A stretch of DNA of 64,000 nt from Algibacter pacificus (GCF_008033385.1 NZ_VOGY01000002.1:124001-188000), one strand, 5' to 3'; counted from the stretch's first letter, positions 43,450 through 53,424 are shown. The notes: a model not told the origin generated them from the letters alone. Translations and numbers: made by a program.

Positions 43450-45315
43450 ATGAAAAAATTAAAAATAACAATAGTTTTACTTGTAGGTTTACTTGTATCG
43501 GTATCCTGCGAAGAGTATTTAGATATTGCTCCGGAAGCGGAAATTGACATCACAGATGTTTTTGCCACTTTCGAATCTTCTCAAGGGTTTGTGGAAGAAA
43601 TGTATAATTTAGTAGTAGAGTATGGCACTTCTGGACATTCATTTCAGGATTATATTTTTGGAGATGATGCCTATAGAAATGCCCAATTCAGTCAAGCTGT
43701 AGATCAAGGAAACCTAACTAACTGGATTACCCAAAAATATGCATATCTTGGTAAAGATACACACCAAGGTCAAGATGGAAGTACAAGTAACAGCCAGGCA
43801 AGACGTAGACCTAGAATATGGCGTGGAAGTATGTTAGGTATTCGTAAAGCGAATATAGTAATTGCCAACGAAGATTTAATGACTGGTTTAACCCAAGATG
43901 AAAAAAATGTTGTTTTGGGGCAAGCTTACTTTTTTAGAGCATTCTTTCATAATGAAATTATGAAGTTTTGGGGACGTTTTCCACATATAACAGAAGTGTA
44001 TGATGGTGTTATTACCACGCCGCGTCCAGAAACCTATAGAGAGGTTGCTATTTCTATTAATGAAGATTATAAAAAAGCCATAGAGCTATTACCTGTAAAT
44101 TGGGATTATGAAGACTATGGACAAAGAACATTAGGTAATAATGCGGGTAGAGTTACAAAAGGAGCTGCTTATGCATTTCAAGGAAAAAACTTGCTTTTTG
44201 CAGCGAGTCCGTTAATGAAATTTAACAACGAACCTGGAATTGATACATATACTTATGATACCGAATTAGCGGCTATGGCAGCAGAAGCTTTTGCTGAAGT
44301 GCTTAAACTGGAACAAGCTGGTGAATATTCATTGGCTAAGAACATGGAAGATTATAAAAAGGTGTTTTGGGAAACACCACGAAATACTTGGCCTGGTTTA
44401 GTTCCAGAGGCTCATGAATTAATTTTTGCTGGTTCTGGAGGTTCGCATGTTGGTACTACAATAGCTTTTATGGCAGCGGGTATTCCTAGACCTATCGGTC
44501 AGTCTGCTTCAGGAAATGACAATGCAACTCATAATTTTATTTATTATAATTTTGGAATGGCTAATGGACTTTCTATTGAAGATGATTTAAAAAGTGGTTC
44601 TCCATTGTATAATCCTAATCGACCATTCGATAACCGCGATCCTAGATTTTATGCTTGGCTTTTTTCTGATAGAGATGTTATTTCTAATAGAGGAAGTGTG
44701 CCTGATGCAAATAAAACGGCTCAGTTGTATGATGATGGACAAGGTAATTCTGGCGCTCACCGCGCTACTAATGCTTCACTAACCGGGTATATGTTTAAGA
44801 AATTTTATCCAGAAATTGATGGGCAATATCATGTACAAAGTGGAAATAATATTATTAGAAGATTTACAGGAATGCGTATTCACATGAGGTTGACAGATGT
44901 TTACCTTATGTATGCAGAAGCACTTCATGTAGCCAAGGGCGCAACAACGCCATCTAGTGCTTTTGGGTTAACAGCAGAGCAAGCGATCAATACCTTAAGA
45001 GATAGAGCGGGAGTACCTCATGTTAACGCAGCTATTGTTGCAGATAGTAAGAAATTTATGGATGAATTAAGACGTGAGCGTGCGGTAGAATTATCTTACG
45101 AAGGACACCGATGGATGGATATTCGCCGTTGGGGTGTTGCTCATGAGGAAAAATACAGAAAGAAAACAGGATTATATTTTGACAAAGATTGGACGTTCTT
45201 TCAAGAGTTCGAGCTTGTTGAAAGAGTTTGTGAGTATCCTAAACATTATTGGTTACCATTTGAGGCAAATCAAACACAGTTTTATGAAGGCTTCCCTCAA
45301 AACCCAGGTTGGTAA
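43450..45315 (+). CDS. SusD/RagB lipoprotein (first of tandem)
   Basis: This is the surface lipoprotein partner of the SusC just upstream. The lipobox ends at C20 ('LLVSVSCEEYLD'). SusD helices are seen in 'VVLGQAYFFRAFFHNEIMKF' and the C-terminal 'FMDELRRERAVELSYEGHRW' followed by 'MDIRRWGVA' and 'YWLPFEANQTQF'. At 621 residues it is longer than average, with a large insert between about 320 and 460. The gene ends 49 bp before a second SusC gene, with no terminator between them, so all five genes from 40256 to 51232 are likely one operon. Confidence 0.94.
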   Translation: MKKLKITIVLLVGLLVSVSCEEYLDIAPEAEIDITDVFATFESSQGFVEEMYNLVVEYGTSGHSFQDYIFGDDAYRNAQFSQAVDQGNLTNWITQKYAYLGKDTHQGQDGSTSNSQARRRPRIWRGSMLGIRKANIVIANEDLMTGLTQDEKNVVLGQAYFFRAFFHNEIMKFWGRFPHITEVYDGVITTPRPETYREVAISINEDYKKAIELLPVNWDYEDYGQRTLGNNAGRVTKGAAYAFQGKNLLFAASPLMKFNNEPGIDTYTYDTELAAMAAEAFAEVLKLEQAGEYSLAKNMEDYKKVFWETPRNTWPGLVPEAHELIFAGSGGSHVGTTIAFMAAGIPRPIGQSASGNDNATHNFIYYNFGMANGLSIEDDLKSGSPLYNPNRPFDNRDPRFYAWLFSDRDVISNRGSVPDANKTAQLYDDGQGNSGAHRATNASLTGYMFKKFYPEIDGQYHVQSGNNIIRRFTGMRIHMRLTDVYLMYAEALHVAKGATTPSSAFGLTAEQAINTLRDRAGVPHVNAAIVADSKKFMDELRRERAVELSYEGHRWMDIRRWGVAHEEKYRKKTGLYFDKDWTFFQEFELVERVCEYPKHYWLPFEANQTQFYEGFPQNPGW

Positions 45316-45364
45316 AGCTGGACAAATTTGTTTTAACTAATACTAAAATATTAAAGATAAAAAA

Positions 45365-48300
45365 ATGAAGATAAATAAAATATATAAGTTGTACGCCTTG
45401 GTATGCTTCACCATATTCTCCTTTTGTGGTATGGTAACAGCCCAATCTGAAGGTACACAGGTCTCTGCAACCGTGGTCGACCAACAAGGAAATCCTTTAA
45501 GTGGGGTTAATATTTATGCAGCTGGAGGATCTCGGGCATCAACAGATGCCAGTGGGTTTTTTAATATTACTTTGGTAAATGATCAAGCCGTTGTTGTTGA
45601 GAAGAAAGGATATGAATCACAGCTTCTTAGCATCTCTAGTGATAGCGATAATATTACTCTCGTAAAGTCAGAATTCTTGGCTTCGGAAGATGATGAAATA
45701 AATATGGGGGTTGCAACCAGAGATAGACGAGATGTAGTTGGCTCTGTATCGTCAGTAAATACTAAAGATCGTTTAACCTATGATAACACGCAATATGTAA
45801 GAAACTATATTACTGGTTTAACAGTAGGTGCTAGAGGATCATCCAATATTAGAGGTATTGGAGATGCAATATTTGTGATTGATGGTGTTTTTGGACGTGA
45901 TCCTAATGTTTTAAACATGGAAGAGGTAGAACAAATAACCGTACTTAAAGATGCAAATGCTGTAGCTTTATATGGTAGCCAAGCAAGAAATGGTGTTATT
46001 GTAATAAACACAAAGCGCGGTAAAATAAATAAAAAAGAGGTTAAGGTAAATGTGCGCTCTGGTATTAGTTCGTCTATCGCATTGCCGAATTACTTAGACG
46101 CAGCTACCTTTATGGAACTTCGTAACGAGGCTTATATTAATGATGGTGCAGATCCAAATATAGTAGGCTTTTCTCAAGAGCAAATTCAAAATACGAGAAG
46201 TGGCTTAAATCCTATTGAATATCCAGATGTAGATTTACTAGAGTTTGTGCAACCATTTATAAGCACGCATAATGTGATTTCAGAGTTCTCTGGTGGTAAT
46301 GATAAATCACGGTATTATGTTAATGCCGGATGGTTCTATGATGAAAGTTGGCTTAATATTAATGACGAAATTAATGCGGGATCTAATCGTTTTAATGTTA
46401 GAGGTAATATTGATTTTAAGGTTAACGATTGGATTACGAGTAGTATTGATGGGGTGGCCATTATTAACAATTCTAAAAGTGCTAGAGCCAACTTATTAAG
46501 TTCTGTAACTAGCTTTTTACCGTATGATTACTCTCCCTTAATTCCTGTGAGTGCGTTGGATGTTGAAAATAATCCAAATCTAGAAACCTTACTGGCTGGA
46601 GCAACTATCTTCGATGGTAATTTAATTGGTACAGTTCAACAACAAGGTGGTAGTACACCAGTAGGAACATCTATTGCTGGGGGATATCAGAATAGGGTAT
46701 ATCGTGTAACACAATTTAATAACGCTATTAATTTTGATTTGTCTAGAATAACAGAAGGACTTTCGGCAAAAACCTATTTAAGTTTCGATTTTTATGATGC
46801 TTATACTACATCTATTACAAATCAATATAGAGCCTATGCACCAACGTGGACCGATGGTAAAATTACAGCACTACAAGATTTTGGTCAAGACAGAAGGGAT
46901 TTATCTGAAAATGTAAGCTCAAATGGATTTATATCAAGAACAGGTATGTATGCATTAGTAAATTATGATAAAACCTTTGCTAAAAACCATTCTGTTAATA
47001 CAACTTTATTGGGGTATTATAATTCGGAACAAAGTGCGGGTGCTATTCAAACAGATAAAGATTCTCATTTAGGGTTTCAAGTGACATACGATTTTAAGAA
47101 AAAATTATTTGTAGATTTTTCTGGAGCTTATGCGCATTCATTGAAATTACCTGACGGTAACAGAGGTGGTTTTTCTCCAACAGTTGGATTAGGTTATATT
47201 TTAAGTGAAGAACCATTTTTAAAAGATAATAATGTTGTAAATTATTTAAAACTAAGAGCTACAGGAGGAATTATTAAATCTGATAAAGGTATAGGAGGAT
47301 ATTACTTGTATGATGAAAACTATTCAGATGGTGCAAACTTCACTTGGGGAGACGGTGTTTATAGTAACAGAAAACAAAACATTTCACAAGGGAATAACGC
47401 AGATCTAGGATTTGAAAAACGTATAGATTTTAACCTTGGTTTTGAAAGTTATTTAATGAATTCACTTTGGTTGGAGGCCAATTACTTTAGAACAGAATTG
47501 GATAAACAATTAACCATATTGGCCGATCAATATCCGTCATATTACAACACTTTTAGACCCTATAATAATTTCAATGCTAATTTATATAGTGGTTTTGAAT
47601 TAGGAATGAATTTTAATAAAACGTTTAATGATTTTTCAGTGGCTATTGGTGCAAATGTATTATATAGCCAAACAGAAGCTTCTAAACGTTCTGAAACTAA
47701 CGAATTTGATTACCAAAATAGAGTAGGAAAAGAATTATCTTCCATTTTTGGATTGGTAGATCAAGGGTTCTATGCCGAATCTGATTTTACTAGAGATACA
47801 GATGGTAATTATGTTTTAAACAGTGGTTTGCCTGTTCCTAGTTTTGGTAGTGTACAACCAGGTGATTTAAAATATAGAGATCAAAACAATGATAATATTA
47901 TTGATAATGATGATCAGGTGGCTATTGGACAGAGTTCTAACCCATGGACATATGGTGTTAACCTTAACTTAAAATACAAAAGATTTAATTTATTTGTATT
48001 AGGTTATGGGCAAACAGGTGCAGAAGGTAATAAGTTAACAGGCTTTAGTAACTACTATAGTCCAAACGGAACCGATAAATATTCTGTAGAGGTATTAAAT
48101 CGTTGGACACCAGAAACGGCTAATACGGCTACCTTTCCCAGATTGGCTTCTGGAGAAAACCAAAATAACTTTAGAACATCCTCATTTTGGTTGTATGATA
48201 GCAGTTACTTCGAGATAAGTCGTGCACAATTAACTTATGAATTTACAGATTATTTTTGTGAAAAACTTGGTTTAGAGGATTTTAGTTTAAACTTCCAAGG

Positions 48301-48406
48301 AACTAGGCTTTTAGAGTTTGGTAAAAATAAAGATATTCGACAGTTAAATGTTGGTGGTAATCCTAGGGCTAGAAGTTATACTTTAGGTATAAGAATGTCA
48401 TTTTAA
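45365..48406 (+). CDS. SusC/RagA TonB-dependent transporter (second of tandem)
   Basis: This is a second outer-membrane SusC of 1013 residues. The signal peptide ends near residue 26 ('GMVTAQ'). A CarboxypepD_reg-like domain follows (about 31-100, 'VSATVVDQQGNPLSGVNIYA'), then the plug with 'SSNIRGIGDAIFVIDGVFG' and 'ITVLKDANAVALYGSQARNG', and the barrel ending 'RSYTLGIRMSF'. The usual EVVVVGYG-type TonB-box region is missing; in its place is 'DDEINMGVATRDRRDVVG' (109-126). The sequence is clearly not a recent copy of the first SusC. It has its own SusD 27 bp downstream. Confidence 0.93.
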   Translation: MKINKIYKLYALVCFTIFSFCGMVTAQSEGTQVSATVVDQQGNPLSGVNIYAAGGSRASTDASGFFNITLVNDQAVVVEKKGYESQLLSISSDSDNITLVKSEFLASEDDEINMGVATRDRRDVVGSVSSVNTKDRLTYDNTQYVRNYITGLTVGARGSSNIRGIGDAIFVIDGVFGRDPNVLNMEEVEQITVLKDANAVALYGSQARNGVIVINTKRGKINKKEVKVNVRSGISSSIALPNYLDAATFMELRNEAYINDGADPNIVGFSQEQIQNTRSGLNPIEYPDVDLLEFVQPFISTHNVISEFSGGNDKSRYYVNAGWFYDESWLNINDEINAGSNRFNVRGNIDFKVNDWITSSIDGVAIINNSKSARANLLSSVTSFLPYDYSPLIPVSALDVENNPNLETLLAGATIFDGNLIGTVQQQGGSTPVGTSIAGGYQNRVYRVTQFNNAINFDLSRITEGLSAKTYLSFDFYDAYTTSITNQYRAYAPTWTDGKITALQDFGQDRRDLSENVSSNGFISRTGMYALVNYDKTFAKNHSVNTTLLGYYNSEQSAGAIQTDKDSHLGFQVTYDFKKKLFVDFSGAYAHSLKLPDGNRGGFSPTVGLGYILSEEPFLKDNNVVNYLKLRATGGIIKSDKGIGGYYLYDENYSDGANFTWGDGVYSNRKQNISQGNNADLGFEKRIDFNLGFESYLMNSLWLEANYFRTELDKQLTILADQYPSYYNTFRPYNNFNANLYSGFELGMNFNKTFNDFSVAIGANVLYSQTEASKRSETNEFDYQNRVGKELSSIFGLVDQGFYAESDFTRDTDGNYVLNSGLPVPSFGSVQPGDLKYRDQNNDNIIDNDDQVAIGQSSNPWTYGVNLNLKYKRFNLFVLGYGQTGAEGNKLTGFSNYYSPNGTDKYSVEVLNRWTPETANTATFPRLASGENQNNFRTSSFWLYDSSYFEISRAQLTYEFTDYFCEKLGLEDFSLNFQGTRLLEFGKNKDIRQLNVGGNPRARSYTLGIRMSF

Positions 48407-48432
48407 TTAAAATAAAAATATAGATAGATAAA

Positions 48433-50151
48433 ATGAAAAATTTAATAAAATATATAGTCATTATGTCGCTTTTTGCGGGCATAATTAGCTGTGATAATTT
48501 AGAGCCTATTGATGAAAACAGATTGGATTTTGACTTTGTTAGTAAGGATCCTGCATCTGCAGAAGGTATATTATTGAATGGTTATTCGCGTTTAATAGAT
48601 CAGTTTACTTTTATTGATGCGGCAACAGATGATGCAGTAAATAATCAATTGGATAATGGTTTTAAACGTATGGCACTTGGTGAGTTAAATGCCTTGTATA
48701 ATCCAGCATCACGTTGGAACAACTATGAAAGTGTGTTATGGATAAACAAGTTTTTGGATATTATTGAGACTGGAGAAATTGTTTGGTCGCCAGATGAAGA
48801 AATAAATGAAATGTTTGGTTTACGTATGGAAGGCGAGGCATTAGCCTTAAGAGGGTTACATCATTTTTATGCTTTGCAAGCCCACGCTGGTGTTGGAACT
48901 TCAGGTGAATTATTAGGGGTACCTTACATTAAGGAGTTTATAGAATCTGATGGAGATTTTAATACCCCACGTTTGTCTTTTCAAGCGACTGTAGAGGCTA
49001 TTTTGGCCGATTTTGATGCGGCACTTGCATTATTACCCACAGATTACGGTTTAGGCTCAGGCGATGTTGACCCTATTTATCAAGGTTATGAGTATAGTAA
49101 ATACGATGTTGTTAATGGATCTAGATATAATTTACGCATTTCTGGTAAAATTGTAAAAGCCTTAAAAGCGCGTTTAGAACTTTTTGCTGCTAGTCCTGCT
49201 TTTTTAAATGATCAAACTTATTACAATTTGGCGGCCACCGATGCTGGTGAATTATTAAGTGATATTGGTGGTGTTTCTGGACTTGCAAGTAATGGTCTTG
49301 AGTTTTACAAAGCTTATGATGAAGATGAAGATGCTGAAATGCTGTGGAGAGGTACTATTGGAGGAAATAGTTCTGGGATAGAGGCGCGTATGTTTCCGCC
49401 CTCTGTAAATGGTAAAGGAGAAATTAATCCTTCGCAAAATTTTGTAGATGCCTTTCCTATGCAAAATGGATTTCCTGCAACTGCAGATAATGGTTACGAT
49501 CCACAAAACCCTTATGCCAACAGAGACCCAAGACTAACGAAGTTTGTAGTGGTTAACGGAAGCACTTTTAGTGGTTCAACTATTAATACTGGTGTGGGAG
49601 GGAAAATTAATAGATTAGATTCTATTCCCGAGTTTTCTACTAAAACAGGTTATTATCTTAAAAAATTATTACGCCCAGACGTAAGATTAAATGATGATGG
49701 TTCAACCGTTGGCCAAAGACATTACGATGTATATTTTAGATACACCGAATTGTTTTTAATATTTGCAGAAGCCGCTAATGAAGTGGGTGGGCCAGACCAA
49801 CAAATAAACGGATTGACTCCTAGAGAGGTGATAGGTGCTATTAGAAAGAGAGCAGGATTAGCACAACCAGATACTTACTTAGCATCTATTAACACCAAAG
49901 AGGCCATGCGTGAATTAATTAGAAACGAACGACGTTTAGAACTGAGTTTTGAGGGCCATAGATTTTGGGATTTAAGACGATGGGACGCACCTTTAAACGA
50001 AACCATTAGAGGTTATTTCTTCGATGGTACAAATTATGTAGAGTTACCTTCAGTAGAAAATAGAAATTATCCGTCATTTGGTAAGTATATGCCAATACCT
50101 AATGCTGAAGTATTGAGATTTCCTGAAATTGAGCAGAATGAAGGTTGGTAA
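48433..50151 (+). CDS. SusD/RagB lipoprotein (second of tandem)
   Basis: This is the surface lipoprotein paired with the second SusC. The lipobox ends at C20 ('LFAGIISCDNLEPID'). Core SusD parts are 'EGEALALRGLHHFYALQAH', 'GKIVKALKARLELFAASPAF' and the C-terminal 'ELIRNERRLELSFEGHRFWD' followed by 'LRRWDAPLN' and 'MPIPNAEVLRF'. At 572 residues it is typical. It ends 34 bp before the DUF1735-like lipoprotein gene. Ligand unknown. Confidence 0.94.
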   Translation: MKNLIKYIVIMSLFAGIISCDNLEPIDENRLDFDFVSKDPASAEGILLNGYSRLIDQFTFIDAATDDAVNNQLDNGFKRMALGELNALYNPASRWNNYESVLWINKFLDIIETGEIVWSPDEEINEMFGLRMEGEALALRGLHHFYALQAHAGVGTSGELLGVPYIKEFIESDGDFNTPRLSFQATVEAILADFDAALALLPTDYGLGSGDVDPIYQGYEYSKYDVVNGSRYNLRISGKIVKALKARLELFAASPAFLNDQTYYNLAATDAGELLSDIGGVSGLASNGLEFYKAYDEDEDAEMLWRGTIGGNSSGIEARMFPPSVNGKGEINPSQNFVDAFPMQNGFPATADNGYDPQNPYANRDPRLTKFVVVNGSTFSGSTINTGVGGKINRLDSIPEFSTKTGYYLKKLLRPDVRLNDDGSTVGQRHYDVYFRYTELFLIFAEAANEVGGPDQQINGLTPREVIGAIRKRAGLAQPDTYLASINTKEAMRELIRNERRLELSFEGHRFWDLRRWDAPLNETIRGYFFDGTNYVELPSVENRNYPSFGKYMPIPNAEVLRFPEIEQNEGW

Positions 50152-50185
50152 GAGCATAGGTTTAATTAATTAAAAAATATTTAAG

Positions 50186-51232
50186 ATGAAAATAAAAATA
50201 GTGATAGTTTTCACAATGCTTTTAAGTATTATGGCTTGTGAAAATCAAGATAATATAGTTGAGGATTATAAGTCAACTTCGGTATATTTCCCCTATCAAA
50301 GACCTGCCAGAACTTTAGTTTTGGGAGAATACGATTTAGGGTTTAATGATAATGATAACAATGGCCGATTTGAAATTGGTGTAGTGATGTCTGGGGTTTT
50401 TGAAAATAAAGAAGATCGTAAAGTGTATTTTGAATTGGCTCCAGAATTAATCGATGCCAATACATTAGGGGTAACTGCTGTAAATGTAGAAGTTTTACCG
50501 CCTGCTTACTATACCATTGAGCAAGAAAGTCCTGTTACCATTCCTGCTGGCTCTATTAACGGGCGTATTCCCGTGCAATTGGAAGATGCTTTTTTTGACG
50601 ACCCGCTTTCTTTTGGAGCAAAAAATGAAACACATTATGTTATCCCGTTAAAAATAACAGATTATGAAAATCTAGACTCATTATTAACAGGCGTGCCTGC
50701 GGTAACAAATCCAATTAAAATATTAGATGATAACTGGAATCCGACGCCTAAAGATTATACCCTATTTGGTATTAAATTTATGAATAAGTACCAAGGTAAA
50801 TATTTGCGTCGTGGTGAAGATGTTAGAACAAATGATTTAGGCGAGGTAGAAACCGTAACTTATAGATCGGAGTTTGTTGAAGATGACGAGTTAATAGATT
50901 TAATTACTAGTGGTCGATTTGATGTAGATTACACTAATCGTGTTCGTAGAGGAGACCTAGTTAGCCCTGGTGATGTAAATATTAAACTAATGTTTAATGA
51001 AAATGATACCTGTACTATTACCGGTACAGATGGTAACCCGTATAATGTTTCTGGTACCGGAGAGTTTGTTGTAGATGGCGATGAATGGGGGGGAGAAAAG
51101 CGTAATGTTATCTATTTAGATTACCAATACAATGATGCGACAAATAATGAAACTCACGCGGTTAAGGATACCTTAGTAATTAGAAATAGAGATGTTATAT
51201 TCGAGGAATTTATAGTAGAACTTACAGAATAA
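50186..51232 (+). CDS. DUF1735-like surface lipoprotein (possible SusE/SGBP role)
   Basis: This lipoprotein of 348 residues has its lipobox Cys at C18 ('LLSIMACENQDN'). The N-terminal half (about 25-170) resembles DUF1735 beta-sandwich domains: 'SVYFPYQRPARTLVLGEYD', 'YYTIEQESPVTIPAGSINGR' and 'ETHYVIPLKITDYENL'. The C-terminal half (about 190-345) looks like the DUF5627-type extension often attached to DUF1735. Proteins in this place after SusD usually serve as extra surface glycan-binding proteins. A strong terminator follows 43 bp after the stop, closing the operon. Confidence 0.8.
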   Translation: MKIKIVIVFTMLLSIMACENQDNIVEDYKSTSVYFPYQRPARTLVLGEYDLGFNDNDNNGRFEIGVVMSGVFENKEDRKVYFELAPELIDANTLGVTAVNVEVLPPAYYTIEQESPVTIPAGSINGRIPVQLEDAFFDDPLSFGAKNETHYVIPLKITDYENLDSLLTGVPAVTNPIKILDDNWNPTPKDYTLFGIKFMNKYQGKYLRRGEDVRTNDLGEVETVTYRSEFVEDDELIDLITSGRFDVDYTNRVRRGDLVSPGDVNIKLMFNENDTCTITGTDGNPYNVSGTGEFVVDGDEWGGEKRNVIYLDYQYNDATNNETHAVKDTLVIRNRDVIFEEFIVELTE

Positions 51233-51275
51233 TAATGTTGCTTAGTTGTTTAAGTTAACGCTTTAGTATTTAATT

Positions 51276-51307
51276 AAAAAGGCTGTCTGGAAAGACGGCC
51301 TTTTTTT
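51276..51307 (+). terminator. Rho-independent terminator of the tandem SusCD operon
   Basis: AAAAAGGC-T-GTCT pairs with AGAC-G-GCCTTTTTTT around a GGAA loop, with one mismatch in the stem and a run of seven T. It is 43 bp after the DUF1735-like gene. Confidence 0.88.
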
Positions 51308-51684
51308 ATGCCTAAACGGTAAATTTGTTGGTGTTTTTACTATAAAACTAAGTGTATCAAAATAGGCTAGTGCATAACTTTTAAACCTAAGCCTAGCTTG
51401 GTTTACCATTCTTTAAATGGGGCTTAATAAAACAACTTTTTTCTTTTTTAGGAAAAGCTCTATAATCTAGTTTCAATATATTTTTATCTATTTCATTTTT
51501 ATTACGTCACGAGTACAGACAAATTAGCGCTTACCTTGTTAGAATTGGAAAACCACAATATATTAACTAACGCATGGTTTTAGCTATTATTTAAAAATAT
51601 AATATTAATTTAATTGTTTAGTAACAAAACACCTGTGTAGATAGAATAGTTTTACTTTTTATAACTACAACTATTTTTTATCCA
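51308..51684. other. Intergenic region upstream of the second ECF sigma gene
   Basis: 377 bp without a credible gene. It holds a TAAATTTG box (51320-51327) far from the sigma start and an imperfect inverted repeat at 51382-51405 (TAAACC/GGTTTA plus AAG/CTT, one bulge). The promoter of the ECF gene should lie here but could not be fixed. Confidence 0.55.
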
Positions 51685-52263
51685 GTGAATCAAGACGAAA
51701 TACTATTTAATTGTGTTAAAAAAAATAACCAACAAGCTTTAGAGCAGTTGTTTCAAAAGTACTATTTTAACTTGTGTTTGTTCTCAAAAAAATATGTTGG
51801 AAGTGCAGATTTAGCCGAAGAAGTGGTTGCCGATGTATTTTTTAAAATTTGGCAAAATAGAAATTCTCTCCAAATAAAAACATCTTTAAAATCATATTTG
51901 TTCGTAGCTACTAAAAACCTGTCTATTAATGTTGTAAATAAAGTAAAAGCTGATACTTTAAAACAGCAATTAACTGAATTAAATACAAATTTTTCTCACT
52001 TAAGTACCGACGATACCTTACGCTATAATGAGGTGAAACACCAAATAGATCAAATTATAGAGCAGTTGCCACAACAGCGAAAAATTATATTCAAACTAAA
52101 TAGAATCGACGGATTAAAGTATAAAGAAATTGCCGATAAATTGGGTATTTCTGTAAGTACAGTGCAAAAACAAATGCTTGAAGCTATTAAGCATGTTTCA
52201 CAATACGAATCGCAATTCATTACCATTATAATATACTTCTGTTTTAGTTTTATTGATGTTTAG
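51685..52263 (+). CDS. ECF sigma factor (second locus)
   Basis: This is an extracytoplasmic-function sigma factor of 192 residues. Region 2: 'ALEQLFQKYYFNLCLFSKKY' and 'SADLAEEVVADVFFKIWQNR' (about 18-63). Region 4: 'LKYKEIADKLGISVSTVQKQ' (about 150-169). The start is a GTG at 51685; no in-frame ATG lies near, and the next Met is far inside the protein, so GTG is the best start. It heads the operon sigma-FecR-SusC-SusD-BACON-phosphoesterases-GDPD. The FecR gene starts 74 bp after its stop. Confidence 0.93.
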   Translation: MNQDEILFNCVKKNNQQALEQLFQKYYFNLCLFSKKYVGSADLAEEVVADVFFKIWQNRNSLQIKTSLKSYLFVATKNLSINVVNKVKADTLKQQLTELNTNFSHLSTDDTLRYNEVKHQIDQIIEQLPQQRKIIFKLNRIDGLKYKEIADKLGISVSTVQKQMLEAIKHVSQYESQFITIIIYFCFSFIDV

Positions 52264-52337
52264 ATAACTTTTTGTTAACAACTTGCAGTGGTAGATTGAG
52301 TGTTCAGTTTTGGTCTTAATAGTAAAAGATCTAAAAT

Positions 52338-53309
52338 ATGAACGACGATATTTTTTATGAAATTGCGTTTAAAAATTTAGCAAATGAAACTTCGGTTGAA
52401 GATAAAGAATTGCTAGAACGTTATTTGCAACATTCTGAATACAAAAATAAATATAATGAATTAGTAGAGATTTTATCTCATGAAACTTCATCTAAAATTT
52501 TCAATGAGTTTAATCTTAAGCATGGCCTTAAAACATTACGCCGTAAAATAAATCAAGAAGAAAAACGTAAATTTTCAATAAATAAAAAAGCCTTTGCTAT
52601 TGCTGCATCTTTGTTGCTGTTTTTGGGTATAGGTACGCTGCTTAATAATGCCAACTTTTCTAATCCATCTGTAAATTATGTATTAGTAACCAGTTTAGAA
52701 GGGCAACGCACTCAAATTATATTACCAGATAGCTCAATAGTATTTTTAAATACAGGTTCCGAAATACGCTATCCAGAAAAATTTAATAATAAACAAAGAA
52801 GTGTTTTTTTAAAAGGCGAAGCTTTTTTTAAAGTAAAACGCGATGTATACAAACCTTTTGTTGTTAACTCAGGTAATTTTAAAACTACAGTTTTAGGGAC
52901 ATCATTTAATGTAAATAGTACAGCTCAAACTAATTTTAGTGTGGTTGTAAAAACCGGTAAAGTTAAGGTTGAAAACACCAATACTAAAAAAGAATTTATA
53001 CTTATAAAAAATACGCAAGTCGTCTTTAATAAAGAATTAAATGCATTAGAGAAATCTGCTGTTAATGCGGCTTATGTAACCGATTGGCATAATAATATAT
53101 TGCGTTTTGATGCTATAACTTTAAAAGAAGCTTTTAGTAAAATTGAAGCTTGGTACCATGTTAAAGTTCAATGCGAATCTGAAGCTATTTTAAATAAAAA
53201 AATACGAGCAGTGTATAACAATGAACCTATAGATAAGGTATTTAAAAGCTTAGAATTTATGGTTGGCTTAAAATATAAAATAGAAAATAACAAAGTAATA
53301 ATTAAATAA
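52338..53309 (+). CDS. FecR-family anti-sigma factor (second locus)
   Basis: This is the inner-membrane anti-sigma partner of the ECF factor upstream. After about 85 cytosolic residues comes one membrane helix ('KAFAIAASLLLFLGIGTLLN', about 84-103). The FecR domain follows ('VLVTSLEGQRTQIILPDSSI', 'FLNTGSEIRYPEKFN', 'VVNSGNFKTTVLGTSFNVNS'), then a C-terminal DUF4974 domain ('LRFDAITLKEAFSKIEAWYH', about 255-322). At 323 residues it is a typical length. The SusC gene starts 115 bp on, across an A-rich tract and a hairpin. Confidence 0.94.
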   Translation: MNDDIFYEIAFKNLANETSVEDKELLERYLQHSEYKNKYNELVEILSHETSSKIFNEFNLKHGLKTLRRKINQEEKRKFSINKKAFAIAASLLLFLGIGTLLNNANFSNPSVNYVLVTSLEGQRTQIILPDSSIVFLNTGSEIRYPEKFNNKQRSVFLKGEAFFKVKRDVYKPFVVNSGNFKTTVLGTSFNVNSTAQTNFSVVVKTGKVKVENTNTKKEFILIKNTQVVFNKELNALEKSAVNAAYVTDWHNNILRFDAITLKEAFSKIEAWYHVKVQCESEAILNKKIRAVYNNEPIDKVFKSLEFMVGLKYKIENNKVIIK

Positions 53310-53350
53310 ACTATAAGAGTAAACACAAAAACACAAAAACACAAAAAAAA

Positions 53351-53374
53351 CTGGAGTTGCGTCACCAACTCCAG
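53351..53374 (+). promoter_or_regulatory. Hairpin in the fecR-susC leader (phosphoester locus)
   Basis: CTGGAGTTG (53351-53359) pairs perfectly with CAACTCCAG (53366-53374), 9 bp with a 6-nt loop, 50 bp before the SusC start. It follows a tandem ACACAAAA repeat (about 53321-53350). No T-run follows, so it is not a standard terminator. It is the counterpart in position of the hairpin at 16611-16641. Confidence 0.65.
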
Positions 53375-53424
53375 CTCAATAGATCTTTAAAATCTTATTT
53401 ACTAATAAAAGTAATGACTAAATT

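Noticed and set aside
45239-45487. 82-residue minus-strand frame across the SusD/SusC junction
   Set aside because: It spans the end of one gene and the start of the next, both strongly supported on the plus strand.
40256-48406. Recent duplication of the SusC genes (possible recombination hot spot)
   Set aside because: The two proteins differ throughout, including the TonB-box region, signal peptide and barrel, so no long nucleotide repeat is expected.
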